Below, in pieces: positions 45,093 through 53,576 of a stretch of 64,000 nucleotides of DNA. The number at the start of each line of letters is the position of its first letter. Within the stretch, counting starts at the first letter, position 1. Below the pieces are notes generated by a model. The model saw only the letters and a program-made list of their open reading frames with translations, was not told the origin of the DNA and searched no databases. Made by a program: the position numbers and the translations under genes. This DNA is from Pigmentiphaga kullae (GTDB lineage: Bacteria; Pseudomonadota; Gammaproteobacteria; Burkholderiales; Burkholderiaceae_B): positions 372,001 through 436,000 of the forward strand of contig NZ_SGXC01000003.1 in assembly GCF_004216695.1 (NCBI RefSeq), given 5' to 3'.

Positions 45093-46064
45093 ATGAAGTC
45101 CATCATCGCAAGCGTGGGCATGGCGTTGCTGGTCTGCGCGGGCACCCCCGCGCGGGCGGCCGACGCCTATCCCGCCAAGCCCGTCCGCATGGTGATCCCG
45201 CTGGCTGCGGGCTCCGCGGTGGACAAGGCGGTCCGGATCGTGGTCCAGAAGATGTCCGAGGACCTGGGCCAGCCCTTCGTGGTCGAGAACATTCCCGGCT
45301 CGTCGGGGCTGATCGGCGCGGACAAGGTGGCCAAGGCCGCGCCCGACGGCTACACGCTGGGGGGCTTCAACGACAGCATCCTCACCATGATTCCGCACAT
45401 CTATCCCAACATGCCGTGGCATCCCCTGAAGGACTTCGATCCGGTCTCGCTGGTGGCGACGGTCGAATGGGGGCTGGTGGTGCCGGCCGATTCCCCCTAC
45501 AGGACGGCGGCCGATTTCATCGCCGATGCGCGCGCCAATCCCGGCCGCATCAACTACAGCTCGGGCGGCAACGGCAGTCCGCAGCACATCGCGATGGCAC
45601 TGTTCGCCAGGAAAGCCGGCCTGGACATCGTGCACGTGCCCTACAAGGGCGCCACGCCGGGCGCCGTCGCGGTGGCGGGAAAGGAAGTGCAGGCGGGATT
45701 CCAGGGGCTGGGAACGGTGGCGGGGCTGATCCAGGGCGGCAAGGTGAAGCTGCTCGCGGTCTCGACGAAGGAGCCGCTGGCGCAGTTCCCCGGGGTGCCG
45801 ACGGTGGACACCTCCGGCCTGCCGGGATTCTTCTTCGATTCGTGGGCCACGATCGTCGCGCCGCACGGCACGCCCCGGCCCATCGTCGACCGCCTGCACC
45901 AGAGCGTGGTGAAGGCGCTGGCCGCGGCCGACGTCAAGGCGCAACTGGCGCCGCTGGGCATGACGCTGCGCGGCATCGGTCCCGACGAATTCGGGGCCGC
46001 CACGCGCGGCAACTTCGACCTGTACCAGCAACTGATCCGCGACGGCAACATCCAGTCCAACTAA
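45093..46064 (+). CDS. Bug/TctC-family periplasmic solute-binding protein
   Basis: 323 residues with a Sec signal peptide (M-K-S-I-I-A-S to A-R-A, cleavage about residue 23). Bug motifs: RMVIPLAAGSAVDKAVR, VVENIPGSSG, APDGYT. The loop reads AAGSAVD rather than the usual PGGxxD, a variation in the ligand-contacting region that may reflect a different ligand. The ribosome site is a strong GGAGGAG. Between a 2-hydroxy acid dehydrogenase and a cupin; the ligand may be that dehydrogenase's substrate. Confidence 0.9.
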   Translation: MKSIIASVGMALLVCAGTPARAADAYPAKPVRMVIPLAAGSAVDKAVRIVVQKMSEDLGQPFVVENIPGSSGLIGADKVAKAAPDGYTLGGFNDSILTMIPHIYPNMPWHPLKDFDPVSLVATVEWGLVVPADSPYRTAADFIADARANPGRINYSSGGNGSPQHIAMALFARKAGLDIVHVPYKGATPGAVAVAGKEVQAGFQGLGTVAGLIQGGKVKLLAVSTKEPLAQFPGVPTVDTSGLPGFFFDSWATIVAPHGTPRPIVDRLHQSVVKALAAADVKAQLAPLGMTLRGIGPDEFGAATRGNFDLYQQLIRDGNIQSN

Positions 46065-46077
46065 GGTCAAGGAGCCC

Positions 46078-46494
46078 ATGATGAACGTCACGCCCTCCCG
46101 GGCCGTCCTGCTCAAGGCGGCCGAGCTGCCCGTCCACGACCGGGGCGGCGGCGCGCGCACCACGCCGCTGGTCGGCCGCCAGGCCGGCGCCCAGGGCTTC
46201 CTGACGGGCTACACCGAATTCGCGGCGGGCGCGCAGATTCCCTTCCATTTCCACAACTGCGAGGAAAGCGTCGTGCTGATCGAGGGCGAGGCCATGCTCG
46301 ACATCGACGGCGAATCGCATCCCCTCAAGGCGCACGACGCTACCTACATTCCGCCAGGCGTGCCGCATCGCTTCCGCAACCTGTCGGCGACGCGGCCGAT
46401 GAAGATCCTGTGGATCTACGGCTCGCCGGACGCCACCCGCAGCCTGGTGGAAACCGGCGAGACCCGGCCGATCGCGGCCGAGCACGGCAGGTAG
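46078..46494 (+). CDS. small cupin-domain protein
   Basis: 138 residues (or 137 from the second ATG). Single cupin barrel with the metal-ligand motif HFHNCEESVVLIEGE (two His and Glu) and the second motif PGVPHRFRN with the last His. Small cupins of this kind act as isomerases, dioxygenases or regulators' helpers. It starts 13 bp after the Bug stop behind an AAGGAG site, so it belongs to the same operon. Function not assignable. Confidence 0.83.
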   Translation: MMNVTPSRAVLLKAAELPVHDRGGGARTTPLVGRQAGAQGFLTGYTEFAAGAQIPFHFHNCEESVVLIEGEAMLDIDGESHPLKAHDATYIPPGVPHRFRNLSATRPMKILWIYGSPDATRSLVETGETRPIAAEHGR

Positions 46495-46505
46495 CGCGGG
46501 TGGGA

Positions 46506-47390
46506 TCAGGCCGCGGCGCGCGCCTCGGCCGACAACTGCACTTCCTCGGTGGTCGCGCGCCGCAACTCGCGCCGCTGCGCGAAGTCGAAGCGCCGTCCCC
46601 GGTGCAGGGTGGCGGTGTTGTCCCACATGACCAGGTCGCCCACGCGCCAGTGGTGGCGGTAGACGAATTCGCGCTGGGTCGCGTGTTCGAGCAGGTCGAG
46701 CAGCAGCATGCGGCCCTCGGCCACGGTCATGCCCACGACTTCGCAGGCGTGGATGCCGACGAACAGGATCTTGCGGCCCGACCGTGGGTCGGTCTGCACC
46801 AGCGGCCAGCGCACGGCGGGCAGGGCGTCGCGCTGGGCCTGGGTGTACTCGGTGTCGCCCAGCAGGAAGCGCGAGTGCAGGGCGTAGTGCACGGCCTGGA
46901 GATCGCCGATGGCGGCCTTCATGCCGTCAGGCAGATGATCGTAGGCCGCGCGCAGGTCGGCGAACTCCGTCTGGCCGCCGTCCTGCGGGACCACCACCGC
47001 CGACAGCATCGAATACTTGGCCCGCGGGCGCTGGAACGAGCTGTCGCTGTGCCAGAGCTGGTTGGCGATGTTGCCGACGATCTTGGCGTGGTCGCGGCCG
47101 GCGACCGAGCCGTCGACGGTGACGTTCGAGATGTCGGCCAGTTCCGCATGGTCGAAGCGGTGGGCGCCGCCCTTGACCTTGCGCAGGCCCAGGTCCAGCG
47201 GGCCGAAGCCTTGGGCGAAGCGGATCTGCTGGTCCTGGTCCAGCGGCTGGTCGCGGAACACCAGCACGGCGTAGTCGTCCATCGCCTGTTCGACGGCGCG
47301 GACGGCGGCCGCGTCCAGCGGCCGGGCCAGGTCCAGTCCCGAGGCTTCGGCGACGAAGCCGGGGGTCAGGGGCGTGAGTGAAAGTGCCAT
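46506..47390 (-). CDS. TauD/TfdA-family 2-oxoglutarate-dependent dioxygenase
   Basis: 294 residues. The iron triad is visible: H114 and D116 in LWHSDSSF and H263 in TLHRGRR, with a downstream Arg-rich stretch for 2-oxoglutarate. NQLWHSDSSF and the VPQDGGQTEFADLRAAYD segment favour the TfdA (2,4-D dioxygenase) side of the family over taurine dioxygenase. It is the last gene of an IclR-Bug-dioxygenase set on the minus strand. Likely hydroxylates and cleaves an aryloxy- or sulfo-alkanoate; the substrate is a guess. Confidence 0.87.
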   Translation of the reverse strand: MALSLTPLTPGFVAEASGLDLARPLDAAAVRAVEQAMDDYAVLVFRDQPLDQDQQIRFAQGFGPLDLGLRKVKGGAHRFDHAELADISNVTVDGSVAGRDHAKIVGNIANQLWHSDSSFQRPRAKYSMLSAVVVPQDGGQTEFADLRAAYDHLPDGMKAAIGDLQAVHYALHSRFLLGDTEYTQAQRDALPAVRWPLVQTDPRSGRKILFVGIHACEVVGMTVAEGRMLLLDLLEHATQREFVYRHHWRVGDLVMWDNTATLHRGRRFDFAQRRELRRATTEEVQLSAEARAAA

Positions 47391-47415
47391 GGTGCGAGTC
47401 TCTCCTTGTCGGGGT

Positions 47416-48405
47416 TCATTCGATCCTGATGCCGGCGGTCTTGACCACCTTGGCCCATTTGTCGATCTCGGCGTCGATCAGCGCGGCGTATTGCTCGGGC
47501 GTCGAGCCCACGGGCTCCATGCCCAATTGCTGCATGCGCGCGGCCAGGTCGGGCGCCTTCACGATGCGTCCGATGTCCGCGCCCACGCGCCGCCGCAGGT
47601 CGGCGGGCACCCCCGCCGGCTCGACGATGCCTATGGTGCTCATGGCCGAGAATCCCGGCACGGTCTCGGCGATCAGGGGGATGTCGGGGTGGCTCGCGGC
47701 CCGTTTGGGGCTGGCCAGCGCGATCAGCTTGAGCCGCTTGTCCTCGACGTAGGGCATGGCCGAGAACATCACGTCGAACAGCAGCGGCACGCGTCCGCCC
47801 ACCACGTCCTGCTGCGCCGGGCTGCTGCCCTTGTACGGCACGTGCACCAGCTCGATGCCCGCCATGTGGGCCAGCAGCTCGCCGGCCAGGTGCGTGCCCG
47901 TGCCCACGCCGGGCGTGGCGTAGCTCAGCTTGCCCGGATTCTTGCGCGCATAGGCGATCAGCTCGGGCACGGTGTCGACCGGCAGCGAGGGATGCGCGAA
48001 CAGGCCGAAGTGCGTCAGCGCGACCTGCGAGACGGCGGCCAGGTCCTTGCGCGTGTCGTAGGGCAGCGAGGGCTGCATGCTGGGGTTGATCATCAGCGCG
48101 CTGATGGCCATGCCCAGCGTGTAGCCGTCGGCGGGCGCCCTGGCGACCGTGTTGGTGCCGGTGATGGTGCCGCCGCCCGGCTTGTAGTCGACCACGACCG
48201 GCTGCTGCCAGGCGGCCTGCATCTTTTCGGCCAGCATGCGGGCGATCGTGTCGGTGGGGCCGCCCGGCGCGAATGGCACGATGAGCTTGACGGGGCGGTC
48301 GGGCCAGGCTTCGCCCTGGGCGGCCGAGAGGCGGGGCGCGGCCGCGGCGGCGAGCAGCGCGGCCAGCGCGCTGCGCCGCCCGGGGCGGGGAGGAAAGTCG
48401 GGCAT
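47416..48405 (-). CDS. Bug/TctC-family periplasmic solute-binding protein
   Basis: 329 residues. The N-terminus P-G-R-R-S-A-L-A-A-L followed by an Ala-rich stretch is a twin-arginine-like signal. Bug motifs: KLIVPFAPGGPTDTIAR, VVDYKPGGG, and PADGYT. It lies 25 bp upstream of the dioxygenase gene and 43 bp downstream of an IclR gene on the same strand, so the three are probably one operon and the protein may bind the dioxygenase substrate. Confidence 0.9.
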   Translation of the reverse strand: MPDFPPRPGRRSALAALLAAAAAPRLSAAQGEAWPDRPVKLIVPFAPGGPTDTIARMLAEKMQAAWQQPVVVDYKPGGGTITGTNTVARAPADGYTLGMAISALMINPSMQPSLPYDTRKDLAAVSQVALTHFGLFAHPSLPVDTVPELIAYARKNPGKLSYATPGVGTGTHLAGELLAHMAGIELVHVPYKGSSPAQQDVVGGRVPLLFDVMFSAMPYVEDKRLKLIALASPKRAASHPDIPLIAETVPGFSAMSTIGIVEPAGVPADLRRRVGADIGRIVKAPDLAARMQQLGMEPVGSTPEQYAALIDAEIDKWAKVVKTAGIRIE

Positions 48406-48448
48406 GCGTGTCTCCTTGTTTTTTCTGGTGGGGGATGGGCGGATGGCC

Positions 48449-49279
48449 TTATGCGGACGAGGCGGCCATCCGTTTGCGTGGCGCGGGCGGCGCGGCGGTC
48501 AGCGCCGTACCGCAGATGCCGCCGATCTCGTCGGCGAAATCGGCCGCCGCGCGCAGCAGCCGGGGGATGACGAGGTCGTGCAGTTTGTCGGGCGTGATCA
48601 GGAACGAGGGGCCGCCGCAGTTGATCGCGAACACCTCGCCGCTGGGCGCCCGCACCGGCGTGGCGACGGCATTGATCTGCGCGTGCCATTCGCCCTGCGA
48701 TGCCGCGTAGCCCAGCCGGCGCGCCTTGCGCAGCGCGGCGTCCAGGCGCGAGGCGGTCACGGTGCTGCCGGCGGCCAGCGTGTCGGCGCCCACGGTGGCG
48801 CAGGTCAGCGGATCCACGCCGGACAGCCAGGCCCGTCCCAGCGCGGAACTCGCCAGCGACATGCGGGTGCCGACGTCGGCGCCCAGGAAAGCCACTGCCG
48901 ACCGGGCGCGGGCCGCCTCGACCACCAGGATGTCGGTGCCGTCGCGCAGGCCCAGGAAGGCCGAAGCGCCACAGGCTTCGGCCAGCGCCACGAGATGCGG
49001 CCGCGCCAGGCGGCGCGCATCGAGCGCGCCCAGGAAGGATTGCGCCAGGCGCACCACGCCGGCGGCCAACTCGTACTTGTCGGAGTCCGGACAGGGACGC
49101 AACTGGCCCAGCGCGACCAGCGTGGAGATCAGCCGGTAGGCGGTGGGGCGGGGAATGCCGGTGGCCTCGGCGATGTCGCCGTTGCCCAGCGGTCCCGGGG
49201 CGCGGGCGAAGCAGTCGAGCACGGCGAAGCCGCGTTCCAGGGCGGTGACATTGGCTGGCGGCTTGGTGCGGCGGCGCAT
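48449..49279 (-). CDS. IclR-family transcriptional regulator
   Basis: 276 residues. The N-terminal winged helix has NGDIAEATGIPRPTAYRLIS (about residues 33-52), followed by the IclR effector domain with GTRMSLASSALGRAWL. It heads the Bug-dioxygenase cluster. A minus-strand promoter is plausible about 50-80 bp upstream (TTGTCT, 17 bp, TAGAGT). The ligand is presumably a substrate or product of the dioxygenase. Confidence 0.87.
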   Translation of the reverse strand: MRRRTKPPANVTALERGFAVLDCFARAPGPLGNGDIAEATGIPRPTAYRLISTLVALGQLRPCPDSDKYELAAGVVRLAQSFLGALDARRLARPHLVALAEACGASAFLGLRDGTDILVVEAARARSAVAFLGADVGTRMSLASSALGRAWLSGVDPLTCATVGADTLAAGSTVTASRLDAALRKARRLGYAASQGEWHAQINAVATPVRAPSGEVFAINCGGPSFLITPDKLHDLVIPRLLRAAADFADEIGGICGTALTAAPPAPRKRMAASSA

Positions 49280-49364
49280 GGCGTGAGCGGGTTCCGGATG
49301 GGCGGCCCGGGATGGCCGCCGTCGGAAATCACTCTAGGATCGCCGCTTCGTGAAGACAACCATT

Positions 49365-49397
49365 TCCAAAAACCATTTTCATTTTTCCGCTTTTGGA
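49365..49397. promoter_or_regulatory. AT-rich inverted repeat between IclR and LysR genes
   Basis: TCCAAAA (49365-49371) and TTTTGGA (49391-49397) form a 7-bp inverted repeat 19 bp apart in an A/T-rich segment upstream of the IclR gene. Possible operator, or the 3' end of the minus-strand LysR transcript. Confidence 0.35.
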
Positions 49398-49411
49398 TGC
49401 GGAGTCGTCCC

Positions 49412-50347
49412 TCAGGCCGGCGGCTCGGTGCTCAGCAGCGCTTCCTCGATCGCGGCGGGCGTCAGGTCCGGCGCCAGCTTGCCGACGAACTCGTACAGGT
49501 GGCGCGGCCAGTACGCGCCCCGCCGCGCCAGCGCGTAGACGATGCTGGTCGGGAAAAGATGGTCCACCGGGCGCGCGTCGAGCTTGCGGTCGCGCGTGCG
49601 GGAATAGGCGATCAGCGGGATGACGGCCAGGCCCACGCCGGTGGCGGCGTAGCTTTTCATGATTTCCACGTCGGTGCCGCGCATGGCGATCTTGGGCGAC
49701 AGGCCGGCGGCGGCGAAGGCCTCGTTCACCCGTCGGCCGATGGCGTGCTGTTCGCTGTAGGTGATGAGCGGGTGGCGGGCGATGGCCTCCAGCGTCAACG
49801 GCGAAGCCTCGAACACGGGATGGCCGCGCTCGCCGATCAGCACATGCTTGAGCTTGTAGCAGGGGATGGTGGCCAGCGAAGGCGGCAGGATCTGCGGCGC
49901 CGTGGACAGGCCGAGATCGACCTCGCCGGTGGCGACCAGGTCGGCGATCTCGGACGGCGTCGCCTGCACCAGGTGCAGGCCCACGCCCGGATGGCGGCGC
50001 GTGAATCCGGGCACGATGTCCTGCAGCGCATAGCGCGCATGCGTGTGCGTGGTGGCGATGGCCAGCCTGCCGCCGGCCTCGCGCCGGTGGTCGGCCACGA
50101 TCAGCGAGATGTCCTCGGTCGCCGCCAGGATGCCGCGCATGCATTGCAGCACCTGCCGGCCCACGTCGGTCAGCCCCAGGATGCGGCTCTTGGCGCGGAT
50201 CAGCAGCGCCACGCCCAGACTGTCCTCAAGCTGGCCGATCTGCTTGCTGACTGCCGACTGGGTGGTGTGCAGGGCGCGCGCCGCCCGCGACACGCTCATG
50301 TCATGGTCGACGACGGCGCAGAACGCGCGCACTTGCTGGAGTTTCAT
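49412..50347 (-). CDS. LysR-family regulator of the CysB/Cbl subgroup
   Basis: 311 residues from the start at 50347 (M-K-L-Q-Q-V-R-A-F). The N-terminus (VVDHDMSVSRAARALHTTQS) and the effector region ATTHTHARYALQDIVPGF are those of CysB/Cbl proteins, where the Thr residues contact sulfate or a sulfur metabolite. It is divergent from the hydratase/CoA-transferase/lyase/Bug operon, with dyads between. Either that operon answers a sulfur-type signal or this subgroup has evolved to bind another anion; the second is more likely given the gene set. Confidence 0.87.
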   Translation of the reverse strand: MKLQQVRAFCAVVDHDMSVSRAARALHTTQSAVSKQIGQLEDSLGVALLIRAKSRILGLTDVGRQVLQCMRGILAATEDISLIVADHRREAGGRLAIATTHTHARYALQDIVPGFTRRHPGVGLHLVQATPSEIADLVATGEVDLGLSTAPQILPPSLATIPCYKLKHVLIGERGHPVFEASPLTLEAIARHPLITYSEQHAIGRRVNEAFAAAGLSPKIAMRGTDVEIMKSYAATGVGLAVIPLIAYSRTRDRKLDARPVDHLFPTSIVYALARRGAYWPRHLYEFVGKLAPDLTPAAIEEALLSTEPPA

Positions 50348-50352
50348 CGGGG

Positions 50353-50383
50353 TATTCCAGGAATACGTTTCCAAAATGGAATA
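50353..50383. promoter_or_regulatory. two adjacent dyads in LysR/hydratase intergenic region
   Basis: TATTCC-A-GGAATA (50353-50365) is a perfect 13-bp palindrome with the T-N11-A form of LysR sites. TTCCA-AAA-TGGAA follows at 50369-50381. A third, TTTC-TCG-GAAA, lies at 50402-50412. All share a TTCC/GGAA core. Strong candidates for the LysR recognition and activation sites. Confidence 0.6.
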
Positions 50384-50467
50384 GACATCCGCAATTTATC
50401 ATTTCTCGGAAACGAAAGGCAGGTCTACGATGGGCTCCGTACAAGAGAACTCCAGCGAGACAGCACC

Positions 50468-51352
50468 GTGACCTCCGACACCACGCCCGCGGCCCTCGAC
50501 GCGTTGCAAGCCTGGGTGGGCCGCAGCGAGACGAACGCCGACGTCGTCACCCCCCAACTGGCCGAACGCCTGTCGGCCACCATCGAGTCCTCGCGCGGCG
50601 CCGCGTTCGCCCGGGGCGCCGAATTCCCGCAGATGTGGTACAGCGTGCTTTTCCCGCGCGTCGTGCCGCGTTCCCAGCTCGGCCGCGACGGCCATCCGGC
50701 GCTGGGCGACTTCCTGCCGCCCGTGCCGTTGCCCAAGCGCATGTTCGCCGGCAAGCGCATCCAGTTCGTCGCGCCCATCCGCATCGGCGACGAGCTGGAG
50801 CGGGTGTCCACCATCGCCTCGGTCACGCCCAAGCAGGGCAGCTCGGGGCCGCTGGTGTTCGTGACCGTGCGCCACGTCGTCAGCAACGCCGCCGGCGCCG
50901 TGGTGATCGAGGAGCAGGACGTCGTCTATCGCGACAGCACGCTGGCCAAGGATGGCGGCGCGGCCAAGCCCGCCGCGCCCGCTTTCGAGGCCCGGCACCG
51001 GTCCGACACCATCGTGGCCGATGCCGTGATGATCTTCCGCTACAGCGCGCTGTGCTTCAACGGCCACCGTATCCACTACGACCAGCCCTATGCCACCGAG
51101 GTCGAAGGCTATCCCGGCCTGGTGGTCAACGGCGGCCTGGGCGCGTTGTGCGCCGCTGAACACCTGCACGAGGCCTGGGGCGGCGCGCGCCTGTCGCGCC
51201 TGACCACCCGCAACACCTCGCCGCTGTTCGAGGGCATGCCCTTCCGCATCGAGAGCCGCGCGGGCGCGGAGCCCGGCGCGATCGAGTTCCGCGTCGTGAC
51301 CGAGGCGGGCAAGACCACGCTGCAAGGCTCGGCCATGAAGGAGGCGGCATGA
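50468..51352 (+). CDS. MaoC/HTD2-like CoA-ester hydratase (itaconyl- or mesaconyl-CoA type)
   Basis: 294 residues from a GTG start at 50468. Double hot-dog hydratase; the catalytic-type segment RYSALCFNGHRIHYDQPYA at about residues 190-208 is that of mesaconyl-C4-CoA hydratase/HTD2 relatives. The frame is open far upstream, but that part is antisense to the LysR and IclR genes. Its stop overlaps the next gene by 4 bp. With the CoA transferase and CitE-type lyase it would hydrate itaconyl- or mesaconyl-C4-CoA to citramalyl-CoA. Confidence 0.83.
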   Translation: MTSDTTPAALDALQAWVGRSETNADVVTPQLAERLSATIESSRGAAFARGAEFPQMWYSVLFPRVVPRSQLGRDGHPALGDFLPPVPLPKRMFAGKRIQFVAPIRIGDELERVSTIASVTPKQGSSGPLVFVTVRHVVSNAAGAVVIEEQDVVYRDSTLAKDGGAAKPAAPAFEARHRSDTIVADAVMIFRYSALCFNGHRIHYDQPYATEVEGYPGLVVNGGLGALCAAEHLHEAWGGARLSRLTTRNTSPLFEGMPFRIESRAGAEPGAIEFRVVTEAGKTTLQGSAMKEAA

Positions 51353-52596
51353 TGGCATCCGCATCGCAACAGGCCGGGCGCGCGCCGCTGGAAGGCCTGC
51401 GTATCGTCGACCTGACGCAGGTGGTGGTGGGCCCCTACGCGACACAGTTCCTGGCGGACTTCGGCGCCGAAGTCATCAAGATCGAGCATCCCTCGGGCGA
51501 TCTGGCGCGCTGGATAGGCGGGCGTTCTCCCACGCCCGGCATGGCCGCGAAGTACCTGCATCTGAACCGCAACAAGAAGAGCCTGGCGCTGGACCTGAAG
51601 AAGCCCGGCGCGCTCGATGCCCTGAAGAAACTGATCGCGTCGGCCGACGTGGTGGTGCACAACATGCGGCCGCCGGCGGCGGCGCGCCTGGGCTTGTCGG
51701 CCGAGGACCTGATCCGGCTCAAGCCCGATCTGATCTATTGCAGCGTGGTGGGCTTCGGCCAGGAAGGGCGCTATCGCGACAAGCCGGCCTACGATTCCAT
51801 CATCCAGGGCGCTTCGGGCCTGGCGGCGATCAACAACGGCGGCGACGGCCAGCCGCGCTTCGTGCCCATGGTCATCGCCGACCGCACCGTCGGCGTGATG
51901 GTGGCCAACAGCATCCTGATGGCGGTGGTGCAGCGGCTGCGGCACGGCGGTCCCCAGGTGGTGGAGGTGCCCATGTTCGAGAGCATGACCGCCTTCGTGC
52001 TGGCCGAGCACATGTTCCTGAAGACCTTCGATCCGCCGCTGGGCGCCACCGGCGACTCGCGCCTGCTGGACCCCAATTCGCGGCCCGTGCGCACCGCCGA
52101 CGGTTATCTTTGCGTGACCGCCAACACCGACGCCCAGGTCTTCGCGATGTTCGACGCGATGGGCCGGCCCGAACTGCGGACCGACCCGCGCTTCGCCGAG
52201 AAGCGCGCCCGTTTCGAGAACATCGGCGAGATGTTCCGCATCCGCAACGAGGTGTTCGCGACGCGGACCACGGCCGAATGGCTGGAGGTCCTGGAAGCCG
52301 CCGACATTCCCGCGATGCCGCTGCATACGCTGGACTCGGTGCTGGACGATCCGCACCTGGCCGACACCGGGCTGTTCCAGAAGATCGAGCATCCCACCGA
52401 AGGCACGATCACCAACCTGCGCAACCCGGTCCGCTTCTCGACCTACGAGCCGGCGCTCAAGTGGCCCGCGCCGCATATCGGCGAACACAGCATCGAACTG
52501 TTGCGCGACGCCGGACTGGGCGACGAGGACATCCAGGCCATGGTGGCCAGCGGCGCGACGGTGGACCATGCCGCGGCCCGGGAGGCGACACGATGA
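51349..52596 (+). CDS. CaiB/BaiF-family CoA transferase (itaconate or mesaconate type)
   Basis: 415 residues. N-terminal LRIVDLTQVVVGPYATQFLADFG is classic; the likely catalytic Asp is in KPAYDSIIQGASGL (about residue 147). Overlaps the hydratase stop and the next start (ATGA both times), showing tight translational coupling of all three enzymes. In P. aeruginosa a CoA transferase of this family (Ict) activates itaconate with succinyl-CoA beside a MaoC-type hydratase and a CitE-type lyase, the same trio as here. Confidence 0.86.
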   Translation: MMASASQQAGRAPLEGLRIVDLTQVVVGPYATQFLADFGAEVIKIEHPSGDLARWIGGRSPTPGMAAKYLHLNRNKKSLALDLKKPGALDALKKLIASADVVVHNMRPPAAARLGLSAEDLIRLKPDLIYCSVVGFGQEGRYRDKPAYDSIIQGASGLAAINNGGDGQPRFVPMVIADRTVGVMVANSILMAVVQRLRHGGPQVVEVPMFESMTAFVLAEHMFLKTFDPPLGATGDSRLLDPNSRPVRTADGYLCVTANTDAQVFAMFDAMGRPELRTDPRFAEKRARFENIGEMFRIRNEVFATRTTAEWLEVLEAADIPAMPLHTLDSVLDDPHLADTGLFQKIEHPTEGTITNLRNPVRFSTYEPALKWPAPHIGEHSIELLRDAGLGDEDIQAMVASGATVDHAAAREATR

Positions 52597-53510
52597 CGAG
52601 CATGGCGGAACGAGCGAAGCAGCGCGAGCTGCCGGTCTGGCGGTCGCTGCTGTACGTGCCGGCGAACGTGCCGCGCTTCATCGAGAAGGCGCACACCCGC
52701 GGCGCGGACGCGATCATGCTGGACCTCGAGGACAGCGTGCCGGTTTCCGAGAAGGCCGCCGCGCGCGAGGCCGTCGCGGCCGCCGCCGCGCAGGTGCGGC
52801 GTGGCGGGGCGGACGTGCTGGTGCGCGTGAACCGTCCGCTCGGCCTGTGCGTGCGCGACGTCGAGGCCAGCGTGGGCGCGGACGTGGACGGGATCGCCAT
52901 CACCAAGGCGGACGGCCCGTCGCACGTGCGGCTGCTGGACGAACTGGTGACCGAACTGGAGGCCGACCGCGGCCTGGCCATGGGGCATACCCGCTTCCTG
53001 GTCATGATCGAGACGCCCGAGGCGTTCGAGCAGATGACCGACATCGCCCGCGCCTCGCCGCGCGTGGCGGCCATCAACATAGGCGGCGAGGACTTCGCCC
53101 TGAACGGCGGCTTCGAGCCCACCGACGAGGCGCTGCTGATGCCCAAGCAGCGCATGATCCTGGCGGCGCGCGCCGCCGGCGTCATGCCGCTGGGCTACAT
53201 CGGCACGGTGGCCGACTTTTCCGACTGGGACCGGTTCCGGGCCATGGTCAGGCGCTCGCGCCAGTTCGGTTTCGACGGCGCGAGCTGCGTGCATCCGGGG
53301 CAGGTCGCCATCGTCAACGAGGAGTACGGGCCGCGGCCCGATGACGTGGCGCATGCCGTGCGCGTCATCGAGGCGGCGGAGCAGGCGCAGGCCGAAGGCC
53401 GCGCGTCGTTCCAGCTGGACGGCAGGATGATCGACATTCCGGTCATCGAACGGGCCCGAAGGCTGATCGCGCGCCAGCGGCGCATCGAGGCCCGGGGCGC
53501 CCGTCCCTGA
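52593..53510 (+). CDS. CitE/HpcH-family lyase, citramalyl-CoA lyase-like
   Basis: 305 residues from ATG at 52593, overlapping the preceding stop. TIM-barrel lyase: RSLLYVPANVPRFIEKA at the N-terminus, AIMLDLEDSVP with the metal-binding acid, FLVMIETPEAFEQM with the Glu ligand, and INIGGEDFALNGG. CASCVHPGQ-type segment (GASCVHPGQV) near the C-terminus. It would split citramalyl-CoA to pyruvate and acetyl-CoA. Malyl-CoA or other substrates are possible from family alone; the trio context favours citramalyl-CoA. Confidence 0.86.
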   Translation: MTSMAERAKQRELPVWRSLLYVPANVPRFIEKAHTRGADAIMLDLEDSVPVSEKAAAREAVAAAAAQVRRGGADVLVRVNRPLGLCVRDVEASVGADVDGIAITKADGPSHVRLLDELVTELEADRGLAMGHTRFLVMIETPEAFEQMTDIARASPRVAAINIGGEDFALNGGFEPTDEALLMPKQRMILAARAAGVMPLGYIGTVADFSDWDRFRAMVRRSRQFGFDGASCVHPGQVAIVNEEYGPRPDDVAHAVRVIEAAEQAQAEGRASFQLDGRMIDIPVIERARRLIARQRRIEARGARP

Positions 53511-53517
53511 GGCCACG

Positions 53518-53545
53518 GGGCGGCGGGCTCCAGGGCCCGCCGCCC
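53518..53545 (+). terminator. 11-bp intercistronic stem-loop
   Basis: Arms 53518-53528 and 53535-53545 are perfectly complementary around a 6-nt loop, with no T-run. It sits between the lyase and the Bug gene of one operon, so it more likely tunes mRNA stability or read-through than fully terminates. Confidence 0.5.
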
Positions 53546-53576
53546 ACATATCAATACACACAGGAGACCCATCGTC

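Noticed and set aside
48236-50467. Upstream extension of the hydratase frame (about 740 codons)
   Set aside because: It is antisense to the IclR and LysR genes and shows shadow composition; homologous sequence begins only at the GTG at 50468.
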